Source: Amphimedon queenslandica
Taxonomy: Eukaryota; Porifera; Demospongiae; Haplosclerida; Niphatidae
Reading direction: 5' to 3'
Assembly: GCF_000090795.2 (NCBI RefSeq)
Contig: NW_003546398.1
Coordinates: 132,462 to 163,286 of the forward strand
Length of the DNA stretch: 30,825 nucleotides
Positions 8,999 to 18,897 of the stretch are shown here, one piece after another. The number at the start of each line of letters is the position of its first letter. Positions within the stretch are counted from its first letter, which is position 1. A model generated the notes under the pieces. That model saw only the letters and a program-made list of their open reading frames with translations, ran no database searches and was not told where the DNA came from. The position numbers were made by a program, and so were the translations under genes.

Positions 8999-10328
8999 TC
9001 ATTCAGTTTTCACATCCCTACATTTCTGATGCAAGGATGACACCAACCTAGTGTGCTCATAATCAGGATATCTTATCCGAATACAATCTAAAGAACACTT
9101 TAATTCTTACATATTGATTTGAAAAACATACCAAACAATAACTGAACCCTTTCAGGATCAAGAGCAGGCTTAGTACTCTTCTTTGACTGTAACAAAATAC
9201 CATTCTTTTGTTCAGATTTCGTAATAAGAACATCTAGCAGGTTACGTCCATAGGCATTTGAATCCTTTGCTTCAATCTTTAACAAATATATTCCATTCTT
9301 CTGCACAAGACAAACTCAATAGTAAAGACATCCTAAACTTTAATATTTGTACTTACACAATATTTAGGATTGTCTTTGTTGACTTCATTAATGTCCTTTG
9401 AATCAACAATTTTAGCGAGAGTATCATGTAGATCATTAAGTTTTCTATCCATTTTTATTAATAATTCCTATGATGCAAAATTTGCAAATTGAGTATTAAA
9501 AAATGTTACATGCTTACATAAACATTTTCAATCCTTATATTACTCTCCAGCGAAGGTACGATCATTAAACTATTATTTAATGGTGTTGATCTATTTCTTT
9601 TATCCACATCCTCCAGAATAGAAGATGCATCATCTACTAATGCCTGAGTGTCAATATCCATCACTCCACTAGTCTGGAAATAAAAGTTGAGATACAAATA
9701 AATACTAGTTGAGCAATGCATACCCTTTTGGCAAGAGCTGCACTGTTTGTCCTTGTCATTGCATCACCTTTCTTTGTAGTCTTTACATTAGGCTTTGACT
9801 TTTTTACAGGTGCAGGTGCTAATACTATGTTTAAAGTTTTAGTTTAATGCAGAATGATTACTTTTCTCCCATATTGTAACATCATGTGTCTTGCCGTCCT
9901 TAGGACAATATATGACTGCCTGGCCATGAGTAAGGGTCTGCTCATCTAAGTCTTCTCCGTTCTCCAAAGATGTTGCAGCTTTGTTACAAAGTTCCTGTCT
10001 GGTTACATCTGACTTGTATTTTATCTAATCAGAAAATTTAAAGCCTGATTTTAAATTACTTTCATAACAGATGCAACATACCCTATGCAGTAGCTTTCTT
10101 TGGTGGTTCAACCTGGCTCTCTGATAGGTGCCATGGTAGTTTTCTTTTTCTCCTTTCATTTTTTGGAGGTGTTGGAGGAACGTACTGTGGTGAATTATCT
10201 GTATCTCCAATTGTTTCATCTGAGGAATAGCCATTGTTATAATCCATTTCAGTAAGAAATCGGGAGCTAGGTGTCTTTTTCGATCTTGCAGCAAAAGTCT
10301 GCATGTGGTATCTACTGAGCATGCTCAT
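8999..10328 (-). CDS. Spliced BEN-domain protein encoded by the CACTA element
   Basis: Minus-strand exons inferred from splice sites: 1, 10328 to about 10083; 2, 10024-9862; 3, 9824-9724; 4, 9673-9518; 5, 9467-9357; 6, 9300-9132; 7, 9087-8999 (TGA). Exons 2-7 join without any break through donors GTAATC, GTATGC, GTAAGC, GTAAGT, GTATGT and AG acceptors, phases matching at every junction, giving about 262 residues. Exon 1 encodes a Ser/Asp-rich stretch and a basic NLS-like NERRKRKLPW. Exons 6-7 form a BEN domain: NAYGRNLLDVLI, KPALDPERVQLLF, then RIRYPDYEH and LHQKCRDV, matching the LL-F, aLdp-kv, FP and nqKCrd positions of that family (DNA-binding or protein-contact helical domain). Oddity: exon 1 meets a TAG (10085-10083) two bases before a GTATGT donor, so the exon 1-2 junction is unresolved (mutation, or an alternative CAG|GTTGAA donor upstream). 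Role in transposition is inference. Confidence 0.75.
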
Positions 10329-10371
10329 TCCATCTTAATAATAATAGATCTAGTTAATAAATAGGACAAAA
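10329..10371. promoter_or_regulatory. 43-bp divergent gap between the two CACTA genes
   Basis: The proposed start codons of the BEN gene (minus, 10328) and the transposase (plus, 10372) are separated by 43 bp of AT-rich DNA (TTAATAATAATAGATC, TAATAAATAGG). Both transcripts must therefore start within or overlapping this region or inside the opposite gene's 5' end. Promoter activity is inferred from layout only. Confidence 0.4.
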
Positions 10372-13300
10372 ATGGCTGCCTCAGATCAAGCTACAGAAAA
10401 TGCTACTACCTCAACTAGTACATCAAGGGGCCCTACAGAGCTCACCTCTATGATAGCAGTAAAGAAGTTTCTCGAACTACACGGTGGAGATTTTTTAGAG
10501 CAAGGTGAACATTATTAGTGATTGACTCACTGACTATATATGTCCCAATAATAGACTTGCTGTAGAAACTACCAATTTCAATCATTCTGAAGCAATGAGG
10601 GGTGAAAGTGATGAAGATAGTGACAGCCCCAGTGACATGTCAATGTCTGCTATTGGTGATTGTTCCTCAGACAAAGAAATGTTTCATGGACAAGGTTGTA
10701 GCGGTGACATTCTAACTGATAGGGAATATGATTATAATGACGAACAAGCTGAAAATTTGGATGGAAACATCTCTGACGAATCAAATGACAATGATGTTGA
10801 AGATTGCTGAGTTGATAACAGTCTTGAAGAGGCAAGTTATGAGTATACTATAGATAAAGATGAATTGTTCTTACCTCTTTATCCTGGTGCGAACATTTCA
10901 ATATGTGGTGCATATTGTGCCATTATGAGCCTTCAGTCAAAATGCAGTTTGCCTTTTACTACAGTTAGTGAGATTCTGAAATTGTTGCTGCTACTATGTC
11001 CAGCAAACAAATTACCCAGTTGTGTCTACCATCTACGAAATTTTTTTTCAAGATTTCAATCTCTGAAAGAAAAGACTAAGTATTGCCCTTATTGTTAGGA
11101 AAAGTACGTTGGACGCTCATGCTCGAATGCACAATGCTCATACACTGTCTCTGAACCAGATGTTTTTATTCAGATGGATGTGGAGAAACAAATAAGGACA
11201 ATTTTTAATTGTAAGTGCATACATTCATGAAAAATAATGGTAAATTTTTTTAAGTGATTTTTGTTGAAATTATTAGAAATTTTCATTCATGCATGGTTGG
11301 AGTTGATGAAACTAACATAATTGTTATTCTGTTGTCATGACTATATATACCTGAATGGATATTTGTAACTGATTATGATTAGCTACTGGTCAAATTAAAG
11401 ATACTGTAGCTACTAGTCAAATTAATTGTTATGATGCCAATTGCATGTTGTAATTAATACCCTTGCATGCCATGTGATTAAAATAAAAGATTTAATTAAT
11501 TACAATTATAAACATTATTGACTTCAACATCAGTTCTATTTACACTGATATTCCTGTAACCCCAGTACTAAAGATAATACCATACCGTTTAGCGGGTATA
11601 TTTCGTCTGGAAAAATGTTCGTTCTAGCATGGTTCTAGAAATTTTCATTCGTTTTATTTTCGTTCTGAGCAGCCATTTTACACACGTGGCATTGAGGAAA
11701 CGCCCTTTTCGTTTGGAAAATGTTCGTTCCACAAGGAATGAGAACAAAAAGAACGAAATTAAACTCGAATGGAATATACCCACTATACAGTATCATATTT
11801 ACTAATATTTATTATACCCATTAGGTCAATCAAAAGACATTCAATGTTGTTCACTAGCATCAGACGTTAAGCTGTCCGGATCTTCACCTTTGCAACATGG
11901 GAAGAGTTTTTCAATTGTTCTGAGCACATTGGTGTTACACTCAATACAGATGGTGTGGCATTATTTAAATCATCACGCGTGACTATGTGGCCAGTATATC
12001 TAGAAATCGTTAATTTTCCTCCTTCTGTTTGATTCCGTACTGAAAACACAGTAATCTGTGGTCTTTGGGTTGGAAGGAACAAACCAGATATGAAAATTTT
12101 GTTGAGTCCCACATTAGAAGCTATTGAAAGGTTACATGTCATTGGTTTAGATTTTGTTAATTCTGAAGGTTTGAAGAAAAGCATTCGTCTCAAGCTTTTA
12201 TTTGGTGTTTTTGACTTTGTAGCAAAAGCTAAAGTTTTCAATATGGTACAATTTAATGGTGCCTATGGTTGTCCAACTTGTGTACATCCAGGAGTACATC
12301 GAAATAACCGCCATTTGTATCTTCTTTGTTCAACATACCCTTTACGTACTTTACAGAGTATTGAAGCAGCACAAAATAAAAGCAATGAGACAGGTGCAAT
12401 TGTAGATGGGATAAAAGGCAAATCTGTGTTGCACGGATACTTAAATTTAGTAAATGATGTGCCGCCAGATTACATGCACTGCGTCCTAGAAGGTGTTACT
12501 AAATCACTTTTAATGTTCTGGACAAACTCAAAATACAGAAGAGAGCCATTTTCAATAAGACAACATCTATATGAAGTTGATAATGCTTTGCAAGCACAAA
12601 CTCCGCCTACAGAGTTCACTCGGTCGCCACGTTCTTTAATAAAAGACCTTTCCTATTGGAAAGCCAGCGAATTTTGAGCATGGCTTCTTTTTTATTCACT
12701 TACATTACTGCGTGATGTGTTGCCTCCCCTCTACTTTCACCATTATTCCCTACTTGTTTGTGCTTGGCATATTTTGTTGCAGAAGCATATAACTTATACA
12801 TAATGTGGAGCTGCAGAAGAAATGCTGAACGATTTCTACAAATTATTACCTGAGCTATATGGAGAAAATAGCTGCACCATTAATGCACACACATTATCTC
12901 ATTTGACTCATTTTGTTCGGTTATGGGGACCATGCTGGACACATTCTTCATTTTCTTTTGAAAACCACAATGGCACGCTAAAAAGAGCAGTACATTCTAC
13001 ACGCAAGGTTGCTGATCAACTTAATTTTGGTTTAGATATTAAGCTTACTCTACAAAATCTTTACTATGATATAGAGTTAAGGGAGTCAACAGACTGTTTG
13101 CAGTTTCTTAATATTCAGAAAAGTCGTTCAACTATATGGACTAAGGTTACTCAGGGATACACCATTGGTCGAGTTAGAACTTGTAACTTAGAGTTGTCAT
13201 ATTTTCAAGAATTAAGGAAGCTTTGTGGAAGTGCAGAACGGGAAGTTAGAATATTTGATAGATTATTTCTAAATGACTTTATGCTGCAAACAATTGATTA

Positions 13301-13673
13301 TTATGAAGGGCAGAGAAAATTTTGCAATGCTTATTGTTCATATAAGTTTGAGAATGAAGCAGAAATGTATGGAGAAGTTCAGATGCTTGCCGAATCTTCC
13401 TATGTTGGAACTGTTGCTTTCATTAAGCCTTTAAAAACTACAACATCGAATATATTAAAATTTTCGGGTCAACCTTGCCATGACATTCTAGATTTGTATG
13501 CACAATATGCCCTTGTTTCACGATTTGTAATAGAGATTGAAGCAAGTGCTGAAGTTCCTGTATTGGCAGTATCAGTGAAGTACATAAAATCAAATTGCAT
13601 AAAAATTTCCCCAGCCAATGATTCAACCAAATTTTACATAGTTACATTACCCAATAATTATGAACATTACTAG
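10372..13673 (+). pseudogene. TNP2-type CACTA/EnSpm transposase
   Basis: Parts in order: N-terminal exon 10372-10504 (MAASDQATENATTS) up to a GTGAAC donor; exon about 10555-11210 with acidic stretch, LYPGANISICGAYCAIMSLQ and a CxxC-CxxxxC zinc-like motif (KYCPYC, RSCSNAQC), ending at a GTAAGT donor; intron about 11211-11820; then one frame from 11871 to 13673 with VTLNTDGVALFKSSRVTMWP, FDFVAKAKVFNMVQFNGAYG followed by CPTCVHPGVH, DYMHCVLEGVTKSLLMFW, and HSSFSFENHNGTLKRAV. These are the TNP2 blocks holding the presumed D, D and E catalytic residues (family knowledge). Five in-frame stops break it: TGA 10808-10810, TAG 11096-11098, TGA 12030-12032, TGA 12675-12677, TAA 12801-12803. The frame is otherwise kept through 11871-13673, so decay is mostly by point substitution. 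The exon 1-2 junction does not keep frame as drawn. Confidence 0.85.
11583..11792. mobile_element. 206-bp MITE within the transposase intron
   Basis: The body 11585-11790 begins CCGTTTAGCGGGTATATT and ends with the inverse of CTGTATAGTGGGTATATT; TA flanks both sides (11583-11584, 11791-11792), the target duplication of Tc1/mariner-type elements. It contains two copies of a TCGTYTGGAAAAATGTTCGT-like motif (about 11603 and 11709) and no ORF. It lies in the intron between the zinc-motif exon and the catalytic exon of the CACTA transposase, so it is the younger insertion, or was carried along with the element. Confidence 0.7.
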
Positions 13674-13746
13674 TTATGATAGTTAAAACGTAACATTTTT
13701 GTTATTAATCTATAATATAATAATAAATTGCAAAGTTATTAATAAA

Positions 13747-14206
13747 CATGTTGTAAAAGCAAGATCATTTAAGATCACTAATAGACTATACACATTTCTA
13801 TCCTAATAAGATCACCAAAGTTCATGTAAGAATACTAAGCATGTTGCAAAAGCAAGATCTCCTAAGATTTCTAATACAATATATATATTCCTGTCATAAT
13901 AAGATCACCAAAGTTCTTGTAAGAATACCAAGCATGTTACAAAGCAAGATCTGCTAAGATCCCTAGTAGACTATACACAATTCTATCATCATAAGATCAC
14001 CAAAGTTCTTATAAGAATACTAAGCATGTTATAAAAAGCAAGATCTCCTAAGATCCCTAGTAGACTATACACAATCCTATCATAATAAGATCACCACAGT
14101 TCTTGTAAGAATACTAAGCATGTTATAAAGCAAGATCTCCTAAGATCCCTAATAGACAATACACAATCCTATCATAATAAGATCACCAAAGTTCTTGTAA
14201 GATTGA
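13747..14206. repeat. Five tandem repeats of about 93 bp (CACTA subterminal)
   Basis: Units start with CATGTT at 13747, 13840, 13933, 14025 and 14120 (spacings 93, 93, 92, 95). Each holds AAGCAAGATC, TAAGATC, AGACTATACACA, ATAAGATCACCA and GTTCTTGTAAGAATAC-like blocks. The last unit runs into more AAGATCTT-rich subterminal sequence to 14472. Repeated AAGATC motifs shared with the left end suggest binding sites for an element-encoded protein. Confidence 0.9.
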
Positions 14207-14472
14207 TGTGAATATCATCAAGATCACAAGTGACGTGATTATGAAAGATCTTACAATAAATTTCTTTTTAAAAATTTTGAGATCTTACAATATTGTAAAG
14301 TATTTTCTTATTTTGAAAATAAAGACTATGTATGATCTCATAAGATCTTATATCTTGTGTGATCATGTAAAATCTCATGTAAGATTAGTTAAGAATTCAG
14401 CAAACAAGATTTTCCAAGATTATGTACCTTACAAAATCTTGAAATTTCATGCTAAATCATATAACATCTTGT

Positions 14473-14500
14473 AAGATCTTGCTGGAATTTTTCACAAGGG
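14473..14500 (-). repeat. Right terminal inverted repeat of the CACTA element
   Basis: Ends GGAATTTTTCACAAGGG; inverse of the left terminus apart from two substitutions. Followed by AAA, then the resumed DIRS-like 5' sequence. Confidence 0.85.
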
Positions 14501-14604
14501 AAACCCCACCTATGGGTGGGTCAGTATAACATCCTCAATTTGTATGGGAGCTCATTTTCCGCCTAATTCATTACATTCAACAGACAGAAAATATACTTCC
14601 CACA
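14501..14604 (-). mobile_element. DIRS-like copy 1, part 2 (5' end, beyond the CACTA insertion)
   Basis: Matches 19023-19118 closely (shared GGTGGGTCAGTATAACATCC and TTCATTACATTCAAC, ending AGAAAATATAC in both). Joined to 8703 it restores the same order seen at 18919-19118. It abuts the 3' end of DIRS-like copy 2 directly. Confidence 0.75.
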
Positions 14605-14778
14605 ACATCCAATTAATTGTAATATGCACCACCCACCGTTGTCATTCTCTCTAGCATGCATTCACAACATTGAGGTGGGCAGATAGGCAAGCTAATCATT
14701 GAATAAAACACAATACAACAGATAACTATAGGACAACAAAGGGTCCATAGCCCAAGTCAACCACATCACCACCACCAC

Positions 14779-15800
14779 TTACAACCCAAGTTTCCTTGAA
14801 ATTTTCAGCCTTGTCTCCACAAAGTCCTTTACATATCCATCCTTGGCCATCTCCGATCTCCATCGTTCATGTCGTTTCAAAATTCGGTCCTGAACCCCTT
14901 GATCTGCAGCCAACATCGCTCCACCTGCTCTGAAACTACGGGTACCAAACAAAGATGGGTCATACCCAAGAGACTGAAGCTTGGCTTGAAGTAGCTCTCT
15001 AATCCTAGGGTAACTAAGGGATCCCAATTTCCTCAGTTTCTCTCCATTTCTTGAGTGAACAATAGCACGAAACAACTGCTCTGTACTGTTGGAGTTGATA
15101 GCAGCTAGTTTGAAACACTGCTCAAGTCATGTCCAAGGGCAAGTAGCAGAGCCAGAGCGTACAACCACTACCTCATCACCTTGGTGTAGCTGGTCAGTCT
15201 TGCTCGATAGAATCTTGATGACCATGTAACTCGGGTAAAACTGCACATTCCAACAACGTAGACTGATCACTTCATCAACTCTTAGAAAAGCCGAGAATGC
15301 TACGAGAGCAATAGCAACTGTCCTAGCCTCAGAGAGGCTAGGCGATGAACCAGCTGCGTCAACCAAATCTTTTAACATAGCCGGCATTATAGGCTCCTTC
15401 TTCTTCCAAGGTTTAGCCAACAATCTCTGTAAGCTAGCAATTACTGTCTTAATGAAGGGGTCATGTGTGATTGGTTGTGAGCCAACTGTCTGGTTTATCC
15501 ACAACACAGCATTAACTGCTTCCTCCACAGCAGCTTTAGATTGAGAGTGGACCGCAATATGCTGCAGGTACAACGCAAACTGTAACGGGATTACCAGAAA
15601 AGCTTGGATCTCTTCCTTACTATCTGCCAATCGCTTTCATTTGTCGAACACCCCGACATACTTTCTGACAGTGCTATCCGCTTTAGATTTTATCACAGTC
15701 TCCTTAAGGCCTTGTGCTAGGGACTGCAACTGAGGGTCTATGATCTTCATTAACTCCTCACAAGGTCCCGCGTGTAAAATTTCTATATAATAATAATAGT
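14779..15800 (-). pseudogene. DIRS-like tyrosine recombinase
   Basis: One minus-strand frame from about 15800 to a TAA at 14779 with only two stops: TGA 15639-15637 (at a position where the family has Trp) and TGA 15129-15127. N-terminal KADSTVRKYVGVFDK, core SEARTVAIALVAFSAFLRVD (first catalytic Arg in FLRVDE), then GTRSFRAGGAMLAADQGVQD and RHERWRSEMAKDGYVKD containing the presumed catalytic Tyr. Related recombinases read H-S-x-R at the position shown here as RSFR, so the catalytic His appears lost. The enzyme would join circular element DNA to the target. The upstream frame (15867-15801) runs into a TAA/TAG microsatellite, so the true start is unclear. Confidence 0.8.
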
Positions 15801-16259
15801 AACAGTAACCATAATAATAAGAGTAATACTTATCACTAAAGTGTGAGCCATATAGACCACAATTCATGGCTCCAATGTCACCGAGAAGATATTAACAATA
15901 ACAGTAATAAACTGATATGAACCAACAATATTAGTTGTAAGCAAAGTAAATGAGTGCTTGCAATAAAACAACAGCTGGACTTTATAAATACAACGGACCA
16001 GATAGGCACCCATAAGGATAAACAATGCAGCAGGCACCCAAGAGCCACAATACAGGACAAAGCCACAATGGGATGTAGAGCTAAATCAATTCAGCTTATA
16101 AGGTCAACCTTAACTTGACCTTTACCACTACCTACAAAGGCAGCATCCCAAATTGGCGCCTCAGCACAATAGCTACAACCAAAGTGGCTACTCAGTCCTG
16201 ATAGCTAACTAGTAAATTACACTTCAAAACATACTAACATACACCTCACAAAAAAACTG
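15801..16259. other. Gap between recombinase and RT-RNase H with microsatellite
   Basis: Holds a (TAATAG)-type tract at about 15783-15830 and otherwise no supported coding region. Related elements often have little or no gap here, so it may include an insertion or an intron. Confidence 0.4.
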
Positions 16260-18278
16260 CTAATCTGTGAAGTCAACACGTAAACCTAAGACTCTTAATG
16301 TAGGTATCCCATCCTTAAACAGGCAGGATCCCCGTTTTCCTTCAACAAACAATCCAGGCTCTAATGGCAGGTAAAAGTAATCTTTAATAAATTTCTCCAG
16401 GCAACCATGCAAATCCCAAAGAAGGGGCCAGAAAGTGGCTGAAGGCCACTCGGGTACAATCAAGGTACCAACATACTTGCAACATCTGGCATGAAACAAC
16501 AAACGTGGTATCAAATAAATAGGGGGGCAGAAATAATTGTTCTCCATTTCCCAATTAAATGTAAAAGCATCTACAGCTTCGGACCCGCTATCCATAAACC
16601 TGCTATTAAATCGAGGCAACTTAGTGTTACTGGAAATAGCGATCCTGTCAATGGTATGGGGCCCCCACTGAGCCTCAATCAGCTGAAAAACTGAGCATGA
16701 TAGTCCCCAGTCATCATAATCTACAATACAGCTGAAGTAGTCAGCTACTTCGTTCTGTATCCATTCCAGCTCAATTATGTTATTTTGAATAGCCAACTTG
16801 AAAATGGCAATTGTTTCAGACTGTAATTCGGTCTTCCTGCTCCCTACCTAAATTATATGAGCAACATTCTGATTGTCTGTGAACCACCTCACTCTGTGAT
16901 TAGAGAGCTCAGTCGCAAATGCTTTGAGAGTCAGTGTGACTGCTCTCAATTCCCTCCATGTAGAACTCTTAATAGATTCTGACCAAAGCCTGTGTCACTA
17001 GCATCCGAATAGACAACTCGTACAGCAGATGGGGTCCACTATACTTGTCTGCCATTGAAACTACCAATATTGTCAAGCCAAAACAATAACTCATCCTTAG
17101 CTTCTGCTGTAACAGTAATACTGTCATGCCAAGACGACCTAGATTGAATCAAGAAGTACAGAAACCTTGTCCTAAGCCTGGCTATGTCGCCTAGAGCTAG
17201 ACACATGGATATAATTTTTCCTACAACACTAGCAACTAGCCTAACTGAATTCCAGTTACAGTCCATTATAGTCTGAAGCAACAGTTAGAGTGCCTTAAGC
17301 TATTCTTGTGGCACTTTAATTATTCTCTGATCTAAATCAATATCAAAACCTAGCCAGGATGCATGCTTAGGTGGCACAAAATTACTCTTCTCTTTCTTAA
17401 TCACTAGGCCCGCTTTTACCAATGTATCCTCTACTAATTTACTAGCAGCAATAGCCTGGGATTCAGAAGCTTTAACTGATACTATGCCATCGTCTAAATA
17501 CAGCACTAATCTAATCCCACAAGCCTGAATATACTTAACTACATGCCAAAGCAATTTAGTGAAAATAGAACAAGCTGTTGATAATCCAAATGGCAGCACA
17601 GTAAACACATAAAATTTGTGCTCCCACTGAAAACCTAAATATGTCTGATGCTCAGAGTGAATATCTACATGATGGTACCCAGATTTTAAGTCAAAAGTAA
17701 ACAAATAGGCATCTTCCTCAAAGTAATCTAAGGCTGTTTTAAAATCTTCATACTTAAACCTGCATTTCCATAAATACAAATTCAGGAATTTCAGGCTGAT
17801 AACCAGCCTCTTTTTTCCTACAGAATCCTGTACAACTAGCAATGGGCTACAGATAAAAAGGTTTCTGAGCTACAATTTTAGCACAACCATTATCTACAAG
17901 TTTTACAACTGCTTCAGTAACAAAATCTACCTTGTCTTTAGTAGAACTATGGTTAGGGGCACCGTAACTAGGTGGTGAACATATAAGGGGCAATCTATAA
18001 CCGTTCTCTATCACATCTATTATGTAGGGAGTAGCAGTCAAAGCATCACGCCAAAATACAATATACTGTTTAAGATGCCCTTTAACATTCTCGACCCCAT
18101 GCTCACTAGCTTCCCAATATCTACATGATAAATAAACATAAGTATCGTCAATTCTCACCACACCGATCAATCTCATTCTCGATATAATTACAACCATGGG
18201 GAGGATACTGATGTGATGACAACTTGGGGCAAGAGCTCTGAAGGTGGCCCATCTCGCTGCACCGAAAACGGGGGCCAA
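16260..18278 (-). pseudogene. DIRS-like reverse transcriptase-RNase H polyprotein
   Basis: Starts as 18278-17847 (LKQYIVFWRDALTATPYIID, NGYRLPLICSPPSY), frameshifts near 17850, then 17842-17300: GKKRLVISLKFLNLYLWKC, LFTFDLKSGYHHVDI (motif A), VLPFGLSTACSIFTKLL (motif B), LVLYLDDGIV (motif C intact), thumb. After stops at 17302-17300 and 17289-17287 come LVASVVGKIISMCLALG and RNase H (VVYSDASDTGFG about 17028-16990; STWRELRAV and RWFTDNQN after a frameshift). The last open piece, 16796-16260 (VDYDDWGLSCSVFQLI, FNSRFMDSGSEAVDAF, PPIYLIPRLLFHARCC, VPEWPSATFWPLLW) is the conserved C-terminal domain typical of metazoan DIRS polyproteins, possibly the methyltransferase-like module. RT and RNase H active-site residues are kept, so the breaks look recent. 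Confidence 0.85.
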
Positions 18279-18897
18279 TTGGTCTCGAACAACCCGCGCT
18301 ACCCAAGCCTCTCTCCTAGTAGATGGGCCCAGCGAGAATCTTCCCCTGCTGGACTAAATGCTTCTGAAGTGCTGCTGGGGTGCCCTAGCAGTAGGTGGCA
18401 GAGCTAGTGGTTTGGAAACCAACTTCTTAGTAGCTACAGCTGCAGATGCAGCTGCTCTTCTCGTCCTCATTCTCCGCTAACAAATCTGACTCATATTCTT
18501 TCACCACCTTCCAACCATTCTCTGATCTGTCTGCCATTCTAATCAGCTTCTGTCTGTGGGTCACTAGCTTCATACCTTTATCTAGGCTCCTCTTCGTCTT
18601 GGCAATAGACAGTGTAAGTGCTTCCGGGGGAACGGGAACTGTTTCAGCAACTAAGGAAGATATCTCCTCTAGCTGCTTCGAGGACTCTTGTAGCTGTTCC
18701 TCAAGCTTCTCGGCATAGACGAATTGGTCCGCATTACTCTTAATCTTGAACTCAAGGACGGATCTGTCTATCTTTGGTTTCTTTGCCGCCAGCTCTGCAA
18801 CTTCATCAAAGTGGCTGGATATCTTTTCGAACAAGGCAGCATTTTGCTTGTTCGTATCCTATATTGTCTTGGTAAGTGCAGCAACTCTTGCTTCCAT
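18226..18897 (-). pseudogene. DIRS-like gag (coiled coil plus zinc knuckle)
   Basis: ATG at 18897 (MEARVAALTKTI), TAG at 18861-18859, then the same frame continues to 18427: FEKISSHFDEVAELAAKKPK and EKLEEQLQESSKQLEEISSL (coiled coil), VTHRQKLIRMADRSENGWKV, ENEDEKSS. After a frame change the region 18270-18226 reads RFRCSEMGHLQSSCP, a CCHC zinc knuckle whose first Cys is Arg. It would package element RNA. Overlaps the start of the RT frame. Broken by one stop and at least one frameshift. Confidence 0.65.

Larger units (their letters stand above)
8704..14500. mobile_element. CACTA/EnSpm-type DNA transposon (5.8 kb)
   Basis: The ends are inverted copies: left CCCTTGTGAAAAATCCCACC continuing AAGATCTT, right (inverse strand) CCCTTGTGAAAAATTCCAGC continuing AAGATCTT, 28 bp with two mismatches. 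AAA flanks both sides. The related uninterrupted sequence at 19021-19030 reads GCAAAACCCC, so the insertion duplicated 2 or 3 A bases, which fits the short target duplication of CACTA elements. Inside are a TNP2-type transposase (plus strand), a divergent BEN-domain gene (minus strand), AAGAT-rich subterminal DNA and five tandem repeats near the right end. The ends are not the plant-type CACTA sequence, so the superfamily call rests mainly on the transposase. Confidence 0.85.

Noticed and set aside
11867..12241. 124-residue minus-strand ORF
   Set aside because: It is the antisense shadow of the transposase catalytic exon, which has clear TNP2 motifs on the plus strand.
13747..14206. CRISPR-like array
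   Set aside because: Units are directly adjacent diverged 93-bp repeats without spacers, inside a eukaryotic transposon end.
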